From Gemmatimonadota bacterium (lineage in GTDB: Bacteria > Gemmatimonadota > Gemmatimonadetes > Longimicrobiales > RSA9), in the NCBI GenBank assembly GCA_012027055.1, contig VEPF01000394.1, positions 1 to 6,816 on the forward strand: 6,816 nucleotides of DNA, given 5' to 3'. The position numbers were made by a program, and so were the translations under genes. The notes below the pieces were generated by a model. It was not told the origin of the DNA. It saw nothing but the letters and a program-made list of their open reading frames with translations, and did no database searches. This document shows, one piece after another, positions 1-6,071 of this stretch (positions within the stretch are counted from its first letter, which is position 1; the number at the start of each line of letters is the position of its first letter).

Positions 1-105
1 GACCATTTCCGCATCGTGTTCCTGCCGCCCGAGGACGAGCTGCGCGAGGCGGTCGCCCGCATCGCGGCGTTCCTCGAGCAGCGCCGGCGCGGCTACGGCA
101 CCTGA
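1..105 (+). CDS. Class I/II PLP-dependent aminotransferase, C-terminal end (partial)
   Basis: Only the last 34 residues and the TGA stop are in the window; the gene begins before position 1. The fragment opens with DHFRIVFLPP, continues as an amphipathic helix (EDELREAVARIAAFLEQ) and ends in a basic tail. A His-Phe-Arg-hydrophobic-Leu-Pro strand followed by a final helix is typical of the extreme C-terminus of fold-type I aspartate- and alanine-type aminotransferases (aminotran_1_2, AlaA/AspC-like). These are cytoplasmic enzymes that move amino groups between amino acids and 2-oxo acids. Substrate cannot be judged from this piece, and the PLP lysine lies outside the window. The next gene starts 48 bases downstream on the same strand, so co-transcription is possible. 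Confidence 0.72.
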   Translation, partial: DHFRIVFLPPEDELREAVARIAAFLEQRRRGYGT

Positions 106-153
106 CGCGGGAGACGCAGGCAGAGACGCTCGCGCCCGCCAGCCCCGGTCAAC

Positions 154-1002
154 ATGCGCAACCGGCTCGCCGCGGTATTGTTGCTCGCCATCTGCGCGTG
201 CGACCGGCCGAGCCATGCAGCGGGCCCACCGCGCGAACTCGAGGATGCCACCCTCGCCGCGACCGTCGGCACCACCGCCATCTACTTCCATCGCAGCCTC
301 GCAGCCGTGGACTCGCTGCAGCCCCGGCTCCTCGCAGCCATCCGCCTCGCGCTCGATGCCATTGGCCGGGTGGTGCCGGTCAGCAACGTGCGCATCCGCG
401 TAGTCGTGCTCCCGGAGGCGGTGCTGCCGGCGTTCGGCGTGAGCGGGGTGGCGGACTCCAGCCGCATCGACCTGTTTCTCGACCCGGAGCACCCCAACCT
501 GCGCAATGGCATTCAGCAGGCGCTGCTCCCGACCATCGCGCACGAGTACCACCACGTGCTGCGCAACCGCACCAGTGCTTACGGGAACACGCTCTACGAG
601 GCCATGGTGAGCGAAGGACTGGCGGAGGAATTCGTGCGCGAGGTCACGGGCAGACCCGCACCCTGGACCGGGTCGCTGCCGCCCGACGTGCGGGCGCACT
701 GGCGGCGCGAGGCGGAGGCGATCTGGTGCCGGGAGCAATACGACCAGGGGGCGTGGTTCATCGGTACGGGTGGCACGATGCCCCGCGGGACCGGGTTCGA
801 GATCGGGGCTGACATTGTCGGCGAGTACCTCGCGACTCACCCGGGCGCGAGACCGTCCGCGCTCGCGGGTGCTCCCGCCCGGATGTTCCTTCCGAACGCG
901 CTGCGCGGCGATCCCGTTGCCGACTGCTGGCGCACGGCCGAGGACGGCGGGCCAGAAGCACCGGCCGCCACGCCGGGTCCCGGCCACACCGTGCCATCCT
1001 GA
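154..1002 (+). CDS. DUF2268-type putative zinc protease, predicted lipoprotein
   Basis: The 282-aa product starts with a short export signal: Arg2 and Arg4, a hydrophobic stretch at 5-13, then Ile13-Cys14-Ala15-Cys16, which fits a lipobox with lipidation at Cys16. The body resembles DUF2268, a family of predicted Zn-dependent proteases that includes Bacillus YjaZ. It has HEYHH at residues 130-134 (zinc ligands His130 and His134, catalytic Glu131). A second motif, EAMVSEGLAEEF at about 149-160, supplies Glu154 as the likely third ligand, 20 residues on, as in gluzincins. A later block around WFIGTGGTMPRGTGFEIG matches the family's conserved C-terminal region. The tail is rich in Pro and Ala and looks unstructured. 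The ATG at 154 gives the signal sequence, but no good Shine-Dalgarno precedes it. Substrate is unknown; protease activity is inferred from the motif. It is followed after 126 bp by a second, unrelated HExxH peptidase. Confidence 0.8.
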   Translation: MRNRLAAVLLLAICACDRPSHAAGPPRELEDATLAATVGTTAIYFHRSLAAVDSLQPRLLAAIRLALDAIGRVVPVSNVRIRVVVLPEAVLPAFGVSGVADSSRIDLFLDPEHPNLRNGIQQALLPTIAHEYHHVLRNRTSAYGNTLYEAMVSEGLAEEFVREVTGRPAPWTGSLPPDVRAHWRREAEAIWCREQYDQGAWFIGTGGTMPRGTGFEIGADIVGEYLATHPGARPSALAGAPARMFLPNALRGDPVADCWRTAEDGGPEAPAATPGPGHTVPS

Positions 1003-1024
1003 CCGCCGGCGCCGCGACCCGCGT

Positions 1025-1039
1025 TGCGCGCTTCGCGCA
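1025..1039 (+). terminator. Short hairpin after the DUF2268 gene, possible terminator
   Basis: TGCGCG and CGCGCA form a perfect 6-bp stem around a CTT loop, starting 22 bases after the stop codon of the preceding gene. No T-tract follows, so this is not a canonical intrinsic terminator. Short GC palindromes also arise by chance in DNA of this composition. Confidence 0.25.
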
Positions 1040-1059
1040 GATGTGGTGGACGGTGGCTG

Positions 1060-1087
1060 TTTCACTCCGGCATGCCGGGCGTACATT
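1060..1087 (+). promoter_or_regulatory. Candidate promoter for the M61 peptidase gene
   Basis: A TACATT hexamer at 1082-1087 matches the -10 consensus at four of six positions and lies in an AT-richer patch of the 126-bp gap. A weak upstream hexamer, TTTCAC at 1060-1065, is spaced 16 bp away. The spacer contains a perfect 12-bp palindrome, CCGGCATGCCGG (1067-1078), which could be an operator half or chance. The -10 ends 41 bases before the chosen ATG at 1129. A similar TATCTT-GGC element lies 39 bases before the mannosidase start on the other strand. This is a pattern-based guess. Confidence 0.3.
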
Positions 1088-1128
1088 GGCCGGATGATAC
1101 GGTTCCTTCGCCCCGGATACTGACCATC

Positions 1129-2694
1129 ATGCTCGAGAACGACACGCGGCGCCGCCTGCCCCCCCGCCTCGCCGTCCAGCTGCTGCTGGCGCTCTGCGCG
1201 GCCTCCGCTGCCGCCCAGTCACCGGCCGCCATCCGCTACACGGTCGATGTCTCCTCACCCGAGACCCAGCGCGCGATCGTCACCGCGGTCGTGCCGGCGA
1301 GCGGCCAGCCCGCGGTCGAGCTGCTGCTGCCGGTGTGGTCTCCGGGCTACTACGTGCGCGAGGATTACGCCACGCGCATCGAGCGGCTCACCGCGACGTC
1401 GCCGGCGGGAGACACGCTCGCGGTGCTGCAGCCGCAGCCCAACCGCTGGCGCATCACCACGGCCGGCGCAGCGAACATCACCGTGACGTACACCGTGCGC
1501 TGCACCGAGCAGTTCGTCACCCGCAACTGGGTCGGGCCCGACCTGGCGGTGCTCAACGGGGCGCCCACCTTCATCACGCTCGCGGACGGGATCGTGCGGC
1601 CGCACGATGTCGCCTTCGTGCTGCCGCCCGGCTGGCCGCGCAGCGTGACCGCGCTCGCGCCCGCGCCCGACGGCCAACCTCACCACTACCGGGCGGCGAG
1701 CTACGACGAGCTGGTGGACTCGCCCGTGGTGCTGGGCAACGTGCAGCTGCACGAGTTCGAGGTGGGCGGCAGCCGCCACGTGCTCGCGGACGCGGGCGCG
1801 GTGCCGGCGGCGTGGGACGGCGCGCTGGCGGCCGCCAACCTGGAGCGGATCGTGCGCGCCACCGGTCGCTTCTGGGGATTCCTGCCCTACGACCGCTACG
1901 TCTTCCTCAACATCTTCCGGCGGGGCGGCGGCGGCCTGGAGCACGCGGCGTCCACGCTGCTCACCGCCGGCACCGGCATGAGCGGCGGCGGCGACGTCCG
2001 GTGGCTCGCGTACGTGGCGCACGAGTACTTCCACGCGCTCAACGTGAAGCGGCTGCGGCCGGTGGAGCTGGGACCCTTCGACTACGAGCAGCCGCCGGCC
2101 ACGTCCGGACTCTGGATCTCCGAGGGCCTCACCTCCTACTACGGCGACCTGCTCACGCGGCGGGCCGGCCTCACCACCGACGAGCAGTACCTGGCCACGC
2201 TGTCGGGCGCGATCCGGAGCCTGCAGGGCTCGCCCGGCCGGCTGGTGCAGACGCTGGAGCAGGCCTCGCTCGGCATCTTCGCCACGGGCGGCTCGGGTGT
2301 GGGCGGCGATCGCAACACCACGGTGAGCTACTACACGAAGGGGCAGGTGGTGGGCTGGCTGCTCGACGCGCGCATCCGCCGCGCCACCTCTGGAGCCAAA
2401 AGCCTGGATGACGTGATGCGCCTGGCCTATCAGCGCTACAGCGATGCCCGCGGCTTCACCCGCGCGCAGTTCGAGGCCACCGCCGCGGAAGTCGCGGGCA
2501 CCGACCTCGCGGAGTTCTTCCGGCGGGCCATCCGCAGCACCGAGGAGCTCGAGTACGACGTCGCCCTCGACTGGTACGGACTCCACTTCACCGAGGCCGG
2601 CGAGCCGCTCCGCCCCTGGACGCTGGAGCTGCGGCCGGACGCCACGGCGGAACAGCGCGCGCACTGGCGGCAGCTCACGGCAGGGGAAGCCTGA
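1129..2694 (+). CDS. Exported M61 family peptidase (glycyl aminopeptidase-like), PDZ domain apparently absent
   Basis: The 521-aa protein has an N-terminal signal peptide (RRR at 7-9, hydrophobic core about 14-25, cleavage likely after Ala29 in SAAAQS). It then has the M61 layout. An N-terminal beta domain at about 32-210 includes LLLPVWSPGYYVRED. The gluzincin domain follows, with GGGLEHA at 267-273, HEYFHALNVKRLRP from residue 298 (zinc ligands His298 and His302, catalytic Glu299), and WISEGLTSYYGD with third ligand Glu332. Known M61 enzymes are metallo-aminopeptidases preferring N-terminal Gly or Ala; that specificity is inferred here. The usual C-terminal PDZ domain is missing: only about 10 residues separate the YGLHF segment (483-487) from the closing PWTLELRPDATAEQ segment (from 496). 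The ATG at 1129 was chosen over upstream in-frame starts because it gives a clean signal peptide and lies downstream of a promoter-like element. No Shine-Dalgarno is evident. The stop overlaps the next start by one base. Confidence 0.9.
   Translation: MLENDTRRRLPPRLAVQLLLALCAASAAAQSPAAIRYTVDVSSPETQRAIVTAVVPASGQPAVELLLPVWSPGYYVREDYATRIERLTATSPAGDTLAVLQPQPNRWRITTAGAANITVTYTVRCTEQFVTRNWVGPDLAVLNGAPTFITLADGIVRPHDVAFVLPPGWPRSVTALAPAPDGQPHHYRAASYDELVDSPVVLGNVQLHEFEVGGSRHVLADAGAVPAAWDGALAAANLERIVRATGRFWGFLPYDRYVFLNIFRRGGGGLEHAASTLLTAGTGMSGGGDVRWLAYVAHEYFHALNVKRLRPVELGPFDYEQPPATSGLWISEGLTSYYGDLLTRRAGLTTDEQYLATLSGAIRSLQGSPGRLVQTLEQASLGIFATGGSGVGGDRNTTVSYYTKGQVVGWLLDARIRRATSGAKSLDDVMRLAYQRYSDARGFTRAQFEATAAEVAGTDLAEFFRRAIRSTEELEYDVALDWYGLHFTEAGEPLRPWTLELRPDATAEQRAHWRQLTAGEA
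2682..2687 (+). promoter_or_regulatory. Shine-Dalgarno for the 220-aa membrane protein gene
   Basis: AGGGGA lies six bases before the ATG at 2694, inside the last codons of the M61 gene. It is the clearest ribosome-binding sequence in the window. With the one-base TGATG stop/start overlap it supports the ATG at 2694 and suggests translational coupling. Confidence 0.45.
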
Positions 2695-3356
2695 TGGACA
2701 CCGCGTTCTGGATCCCGGCGCTGGGGCTCGCCGCGACCTCGCTCCTGGTGGTCGTCGGTCTGCTCAACTTCTCGGTCTTCTGGCGCCAGCTGAAGCTGGG
2801 CCGCGACCAGATGGACACCGCGGTCCGCCAGCTCGAGCTGGCCCGCAAGCAGCCCGACCTCTACCTCATCCAGCGCGCCATCGCCGAGACCACCGCCCAC
2901 GTGCGCCTCATGGTGGAGCGGCCTTACCTCCGGCCGTACTTCTACGGCGGGGTGGAGTGGCAGCCCGGCGCCCGCGCCTCCGAGGATGAGGTGCTGGCCA
3001 TGGGCGAGCTGATGCTCAACACCTTCGCGTCCGCGCTGCTGCACTCCGCCGCGTTCCCCGAGTACCCGGTGCGCGGCATCGACCGCACCATCATGTTCCA
3101 CCTGCGCCGCAGCCCCGCGCTCCGCCGCCTGCTCTTCGAGACCTTCGATCGGTTCCCGTTCTCGGGGCTCAGCCTGCTGTGCCTGAAGCACGATGGACGG
3201 CCGGGGGTGGAGCAGGACCTGCAGGAGCTGATCGGGGTGCCAGGGCTGGATGAGACGGAGGCGCAGCGCCGGCGCGAGCTCCTGGCCCTGTTCCGGAGCT
3301 CGCAGCCGCGCGACCCGATCGAGTACACCGCGCTCACCATGCAGCGCCGGCGCTGA
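2694..3356 (+). CDS. Uncharacterised single-pass membrane protein
   Basis: I do not recognise a named family with confidence. The 220-aa product has one N-terminal hydrophobic segment at about residues 5-29 with no cleavage site, so it is probably a membrane anchor. A basic, helical stretch follows (about 31-75, RQLKLGRDQMDTAVRQLELARKQ), then a predicted soluble domain. That domain contains RPYLRPYFYGGVEW (76-89), resembling a PELRPYFY-type motif that I recall from other uncharacterised bacterial proteins with the same anchor-helix plan. It also contains a hydrophobic helix near 101-118, and FPEYPVRGIDRTIMFHLRRSPALRRLL, like the C-terminal part of such proteins. Positive charge after the helix suggests that the bulk is cytoplasmic. 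It starts on the last base of the M61 stop codon, so it is almost certainly co-transcribed and coupled to that peptidase. A functional link is inference. The gene ends inside a palindrome shared with the convergent mannosidase gene. Confidence 0.85.
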   Translation: MDTAFWIPALGLAATSLLVVVGLLNFSVFWRQLKLGRDQMDTAVRQLELARKQPDLYLIQRAIAETTAHVRLMVERPYLRPYFYGGVEWQPGARASEDEVLAMGELMLNTFASALLHSAAFPEYPVRGIDRTIMFHLRRSPALRRLLFETFDRFPFSGLSLLCLKHDGRPGVEQDLQELIGVPGLDETEAQRRRELLALFRSSQPRDPIEYTALTMQRRR

Positions 3357-3367
3357 CTCAGCGCCGG
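3347..3367. terminator. Perfect palindrome over both convergent stop codons, candidate bidirectional terminator
   Basis: Ten-base arms, CCGGCGCTGA and its exact reverse complement, flank a single C at 3357. As RNA from either strand this folds into a GC-rich 9-bp stem with a 3-base loop. The plus-strand TGA (3354-3356) and the minus-strand TGA (3358-3360) both lie in it. Neither side has a T-tract, so termination would be non-canonical, and an effect on transcript 3' ends or RNA stability is equally possible. Confidence 0.45.
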
Positions 3368-5961
3368 TAGAGCGAGCGCACCCACACCTGCAGGCGCGCG
3401 GGCGGCGGGCCGTTCGGCAGGAAGCGGACGGCGCGGGTCTCGCCCGGCAGCAGGTCGAAGAAGTTGTCCTCGAAGCGGCCCTCCGCTCCCGGCGCCACCA
3501 GCTCCACGCCGCGCGCGAGTGCGAGCGCGCTCACCAGCACCAGCCACTCCCCGCCGCGCTTCAGCACCTCCACGCCCAGCCCGGGATCCGGGAGCGCCAG
3601 CTCCCCGGGCAGCGCGAAGTAGAGCAGGCGCTCCGCGACGCTGCGGCCCGCCGCGCTGAAGTTCAGCTGCAGCACCGTCTCGCCCGCGGCCAGGTTGCGC
3701 AGCGCTTCCGCGACCGGGATCTCCAGCGCCAGCGTGCTGCCGCCGGCTGCGGCGGTCGCGCTCACCTGCCGCTGGAACCATACCCGCCCGCGGAAATCGA
3801 GCGTCTGCGCGCTGAGCCGGCCGGCCACCGGGAGCGGCAGGTCCGAGACCAGGTATACGCGCACCACGTCGCCGGCGGAGTCCTGCTCGATGACCGGCGA
3901 GATCAGCAGCGGCGCGAACGCGCGGGCGGCATACCACTGCAGCGCCTTCCACTGGCCGAACCAGTCGATGCTCGACCACGACACCACCGGCCAGGTGTCG
4001 TTCAGCTGCCAGAAGAGCGTGCCCATGGTGCGAGGCATGGCGCGGCGGTGCGCCTCGAGCGCCAGCCCGATCCCTTCCGCCTGCAGCAGCTGGCTCTGGT
4101 ACACCCACTCGGCGAAGTCGCGCGGCTCCTGGAACCAGCGGTTCATGTACGTGCGGATCAGCTCGTCGCCGCGCGCGTGCTTCTGGTGGGCGAGCAGCAC
4201 CGGCGAGCCGACCGCGCGCTCCGCGGGCGGCGTGAAGCGTTCGATGCTGGTCAGCCCCGGGTACGCCTGGAAACCGAACTCGCTGGCGAAGCGCGGCAGC
4301 TTGCGCGCGTACACCTCGAACGGCTCCTCGCCCCACCACACGCCCCAGTAGTGCGAGTCGCCGTGCGCCAGGCTCTCCGCGTGACCCCAGCCGATCGACG
4401 GCGATGATGGCCAGTAGGCGCGCTGCGGGTCGAGCGCCTGCACCACCTGCGGCAGGACTTCGTGGAAGATCGCTTCGTAGGCCTGCCATACGGCTGCGCT
4501 GTCCGCGGGCGAGTAGCCGAGTTCCCGCTGCCAGCCCCAGTTCTCCCAGCCTTCCCGGATCTCGTTGTTGCCGCACCACAGTGCGATGCTCGGGTGCTGG
4601 CGCAGGCGCCGCACCTGGTCCGCCGCCTCGAACCGCACGTTCGCCAGGAAGGCCGGGTCGCCCGGGTACATGGCATTGGCGAACATGAAGTCCTGCCAGA
4701 TCAGGATGCCGTACTCGTCCGCCAGGTCGTAGAAGCGGTCCGCCTCGTAGATCCCGCCGCCCCAGACGCGCAGCATGTTCATGTGCGCGGCCGCGGCATC
4801 CGCGAACAGCCGGCGGTAGCGCGCGGAGTCCACGCGCGACGCGAAGTGATCGAGCGGGATGACGTTGGCGCCCTTCATGAATACCGGCACGCCGTTCACG
4901 CGGAAGTAGAACGAGGTGCCGATCGAGTCCGGTTCGGTCACCAGCTCGACGGTGCGCAGCCCGATCCGCCGGTGCAGCGTATCCACCGTGGCGCCGTCCA
5001 GCTGCAGCTCCACGACCGCGTCGTACAGGCGTGGCTTGCCCATGCCGTTCGGCCACCACAACTGCGGCGAGGGGATGTCCACGTCCAGGGCGACGTCGTT
5101 CGGGCCGGGCTGCAACTGCTGCGTCACGCTCCGCGCCGGGAACTCGTTCGCGGGGCTCCGCACCACCAGCGTGGCTGCGCGCACCGTGTCCGCGTCGACG
5201 CTCGCGCGCGCACTCAGCCGCGCGACGCTGTCCGTGATCACCTGCGGCTCGAGGACCGCGTCGCGCAGCGTGGCACCCGTCCAGGCGTGCAGCTCCGCCG
5301 GCCGCCAGATCCCGCCGGTCACGTAGCGCGGGCCCCAGTCCCAGCCGTACTGGTACGCCGCCTTGCGCGTGAACACGCGCGTGCCGTGCGGGTCGTTGCC
5401 GGCCGGCAGTTTCACCGGGTACGCGGCCGCCGCACTGTCCTCGCGCGGGATGGGCGAGTGAAAGGTGATGCTCAGCTCGTGCGGGGCGACCGCGGCCGCC
5501 CCCGCCAGCTGCGGCGTGAGGTCGATGCGCCACGTGCGGAACATGTTGTTGGCGCGCAGGACTTCGGTGCCATCGAAGCGGACATCGGCGTAGGTGTCTA
5601 GGCCCTGGAACACGAGCTCCACCTGCCGGTGCCGGGTCACCGCCGCGGGGAACGTGAGCGTGGTGGCGTACTCCCAGTCCTTGCCTTCGATCCACTGCAG
5701 CGCCGGTTCCGCCCGGCCCGCGAACGGATCCCTGATCAGCCCGGCCGCCAACAGGTCCGTGTGCACCGTGCCCGGGACCGTGGCGGCCTGCCAGGCGGCC
5801 GCGCCGGCCTCGCGGAAGCGCCACGGCTGATCGAGTGGTGCGCGCACGGCCGGGGGCGGGGACTGCGCGCCCACCCGCCCGCCGGGCGCGAGCATGAGGG
5901 CAACGAGCACCAGCGCGAGCGGCCGCGCTGCCAGCCGGATGATCCTGTCGAGAGCCGCCAT
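3358..5961 (-). CDS. Exported beta-mannosidase, glycoside hydrolase family 2
   Basis: The 867-aa protein is close in length to characterised GH2 beta-mannosidases such as Bacteroides BtMan2A. Such enzymes release mannose from the non-reducing ends of beta-mannosides (EC 3.2.1.25) with retention of configuration. Residues 1-32 form a signal peptide, with cleavage likely after GRVGA, so the enzyme acts outside the cytoplasm. The order is: N-terminal sugar-binding beta domain (about 35-215, with WRFREAGAAAWQAATVPGTVHTDL), an Ig-like domain (about 215-325), the TIM barrel (about 325-650), and C-terminal beta domains. The barrel carries RVWGGGIYE (398-406), ALWCGNNE with acid/base Glu467, FASEFGFQAYPG with nucleophile Glu561, and FWQLNDTWP with Trp651. 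The 94-residue gap between the two glutamates fits beta-mannosidases. The ATG at 5961 was chosen because it gives the signal peptide; longer in-frame starts would run into the homoserine dehydrogenase gene. Other GH2 activities are less likely, and exo-glucosaminidase cannot be fully excluded. Confidence 0.93.
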   Translation of the reverse strand: MAALDRIIRLAARPLALVLVALMLAPGGRVGAQSPPPAVRAPLDQPWRFREAGAAAWQAATVPGTVHTDLLAAGLIRDPFAGRAEPALQWIEGKDWEYATTLTFPAAVTRHRQVELVFQGLDTYADVRFDGTEVLRANNMFRTWRIDLTPQLAGAAAVAPHELSITFHSPIPREDSAAAAYPVKLPAGNDPHGTRVFTRKAAYQYGWDWGPRYVTGGIWRPAELHAWTGATLRDAVLEPQVITDSVARLSARASVDADTVRAATLVVRSPANEFPARSVTQQLQPGPNDVALDVDIPSPQLWWPNGMGKPRLYDAVVELQLDGATVDTLHRRIGLRTVELVTEPDSIGTSFYFRVNGVPVFMKGANVIPLDHFASRVDSARYRRLFADAAAAHMNMLRVWGGGIYEADRFYDLADEYGILIWQDFMFANAMYPGDPAFLANVRFEAADQVRRLRQHPSIALWCGNNEIREGWENWGWQRELGYSPADSAAVWQAYEAIFHEVLPQVVQALDPQRAYWPSSPSIGWGHAESLAHGDSHYWGVWWGEEPFEVYARKLPRFASEFGFQAYPGLTSIERFTPPAERAVGSPVLLAHQKHARGDELIRTYMNRWFQEPRDFAEWVYQSQLLQAEGIGLALEAHRRAMPRTMGTLFWQLNDTWPVVSWSSIDWFGQWKALQWYAARAFAPLLISPVIEQDSAGDVVRVYLVSDLPLPVAGRLSAQTLDFRGRVWFQRQVSATAAAGGSTLALEIPVAEALRNLAAGETVLQLNFSAAGRSVAERLLYFALPGELALPDPGLGVEVLKRGGEWLVLVSALALARGVELVAPGAEGRFEDNFFDLLPGETRAVRFLPNGPPPARLQVWVRSLYRR

Positions 5962-6000
5962 GGCTGCTTTCGCCGCCGGGAATGGAGCGATCCAGCCGCC

Positions 6001-6006
6001 AAGATA
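6001..6006 (-). promoter_or_regulatory. Candidate -10 element for the beta-mannosidase gene
   Basis: Read on the minus strand, TATCTT (four of six matches to TATAAT) is the AT-richest spot in the 110-bp gap and ends 39 bases before the ATG. It is followed by GGC, as is the TACATT element before the M61 gene. No convincing -35 hexamer is visible at 16-18 bases upstream. A perfect 15-bp palindrome (6016-6030, CGGGCGC arms around one G) lies just upstream of it. Confidence 0.3.
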
Positions 6007-6015
6007 GCCCGGGAC

Positions 6016-6030
6016 CGGGCGCGGCGCCCG
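6016..6030 (-). terminator. GC-rich palindrome in the homoserine dehydrogenase/mannosidase gap
   Basis: CGGGCGC and GCGCCCG flank a single G, giving a 6-bp stem with a 3-base loop in RNA. It starts 41 bases after the homoserine dehydrogenase stop and lies upstream of the candidate mannosidase -10. It could end the upstream transcript or be a protein-binding site. Without a T-tract the terminator reading is weak. Confidence 0.25.
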
Positions 6031-6071
6031 CGCGTGTCGCTGCCAGGCCGTGCCGGCGCGCGCGCCCCCGC

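Noticed and set aside
1024..1128. 35-residue N-terminal extension of the M61 frame from a TTG codon
   Set aside because: It would place a non-signal segment before the signal peptide and overlaps the hairpin and promoter-like element.
1255..2664. 469-aa open frame antisense to the M61 gene
   Set aside because: Low-complexity Arg/Ala/His/Val composition and no domain signal, while the opposite strand carries an unmistakable M61 peptidase. Absence of stops follows from GC-rich codons.
78..3353. GCAGCGCCGGCGC present at 78-90, 3263-3275 and 3341-3353
   Set aside because: All three copies are in frame as Gln-Arg-Arg-Arg using the preferred codons, so coding bias explains them better than a dispersed repeat.
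4462..5601. 379-aa open frame on the plus strand across the mannosidase gene
   Set aside because: Composition dominated by Arg, Val, His and Ala with no conserved motif; it is the complement of well-supported GH2 coding sequence.
2942..5824. 960-aa open frame on the minus strand overlapping the mannosidase and the 220-aa gene
   Set aside because: It is out of frame with the mannosidase, is extremely rich in Arg, Gly and Ala, has no recognisable motif and spans two supported genes. It is a typical GC-rich shadow frame.
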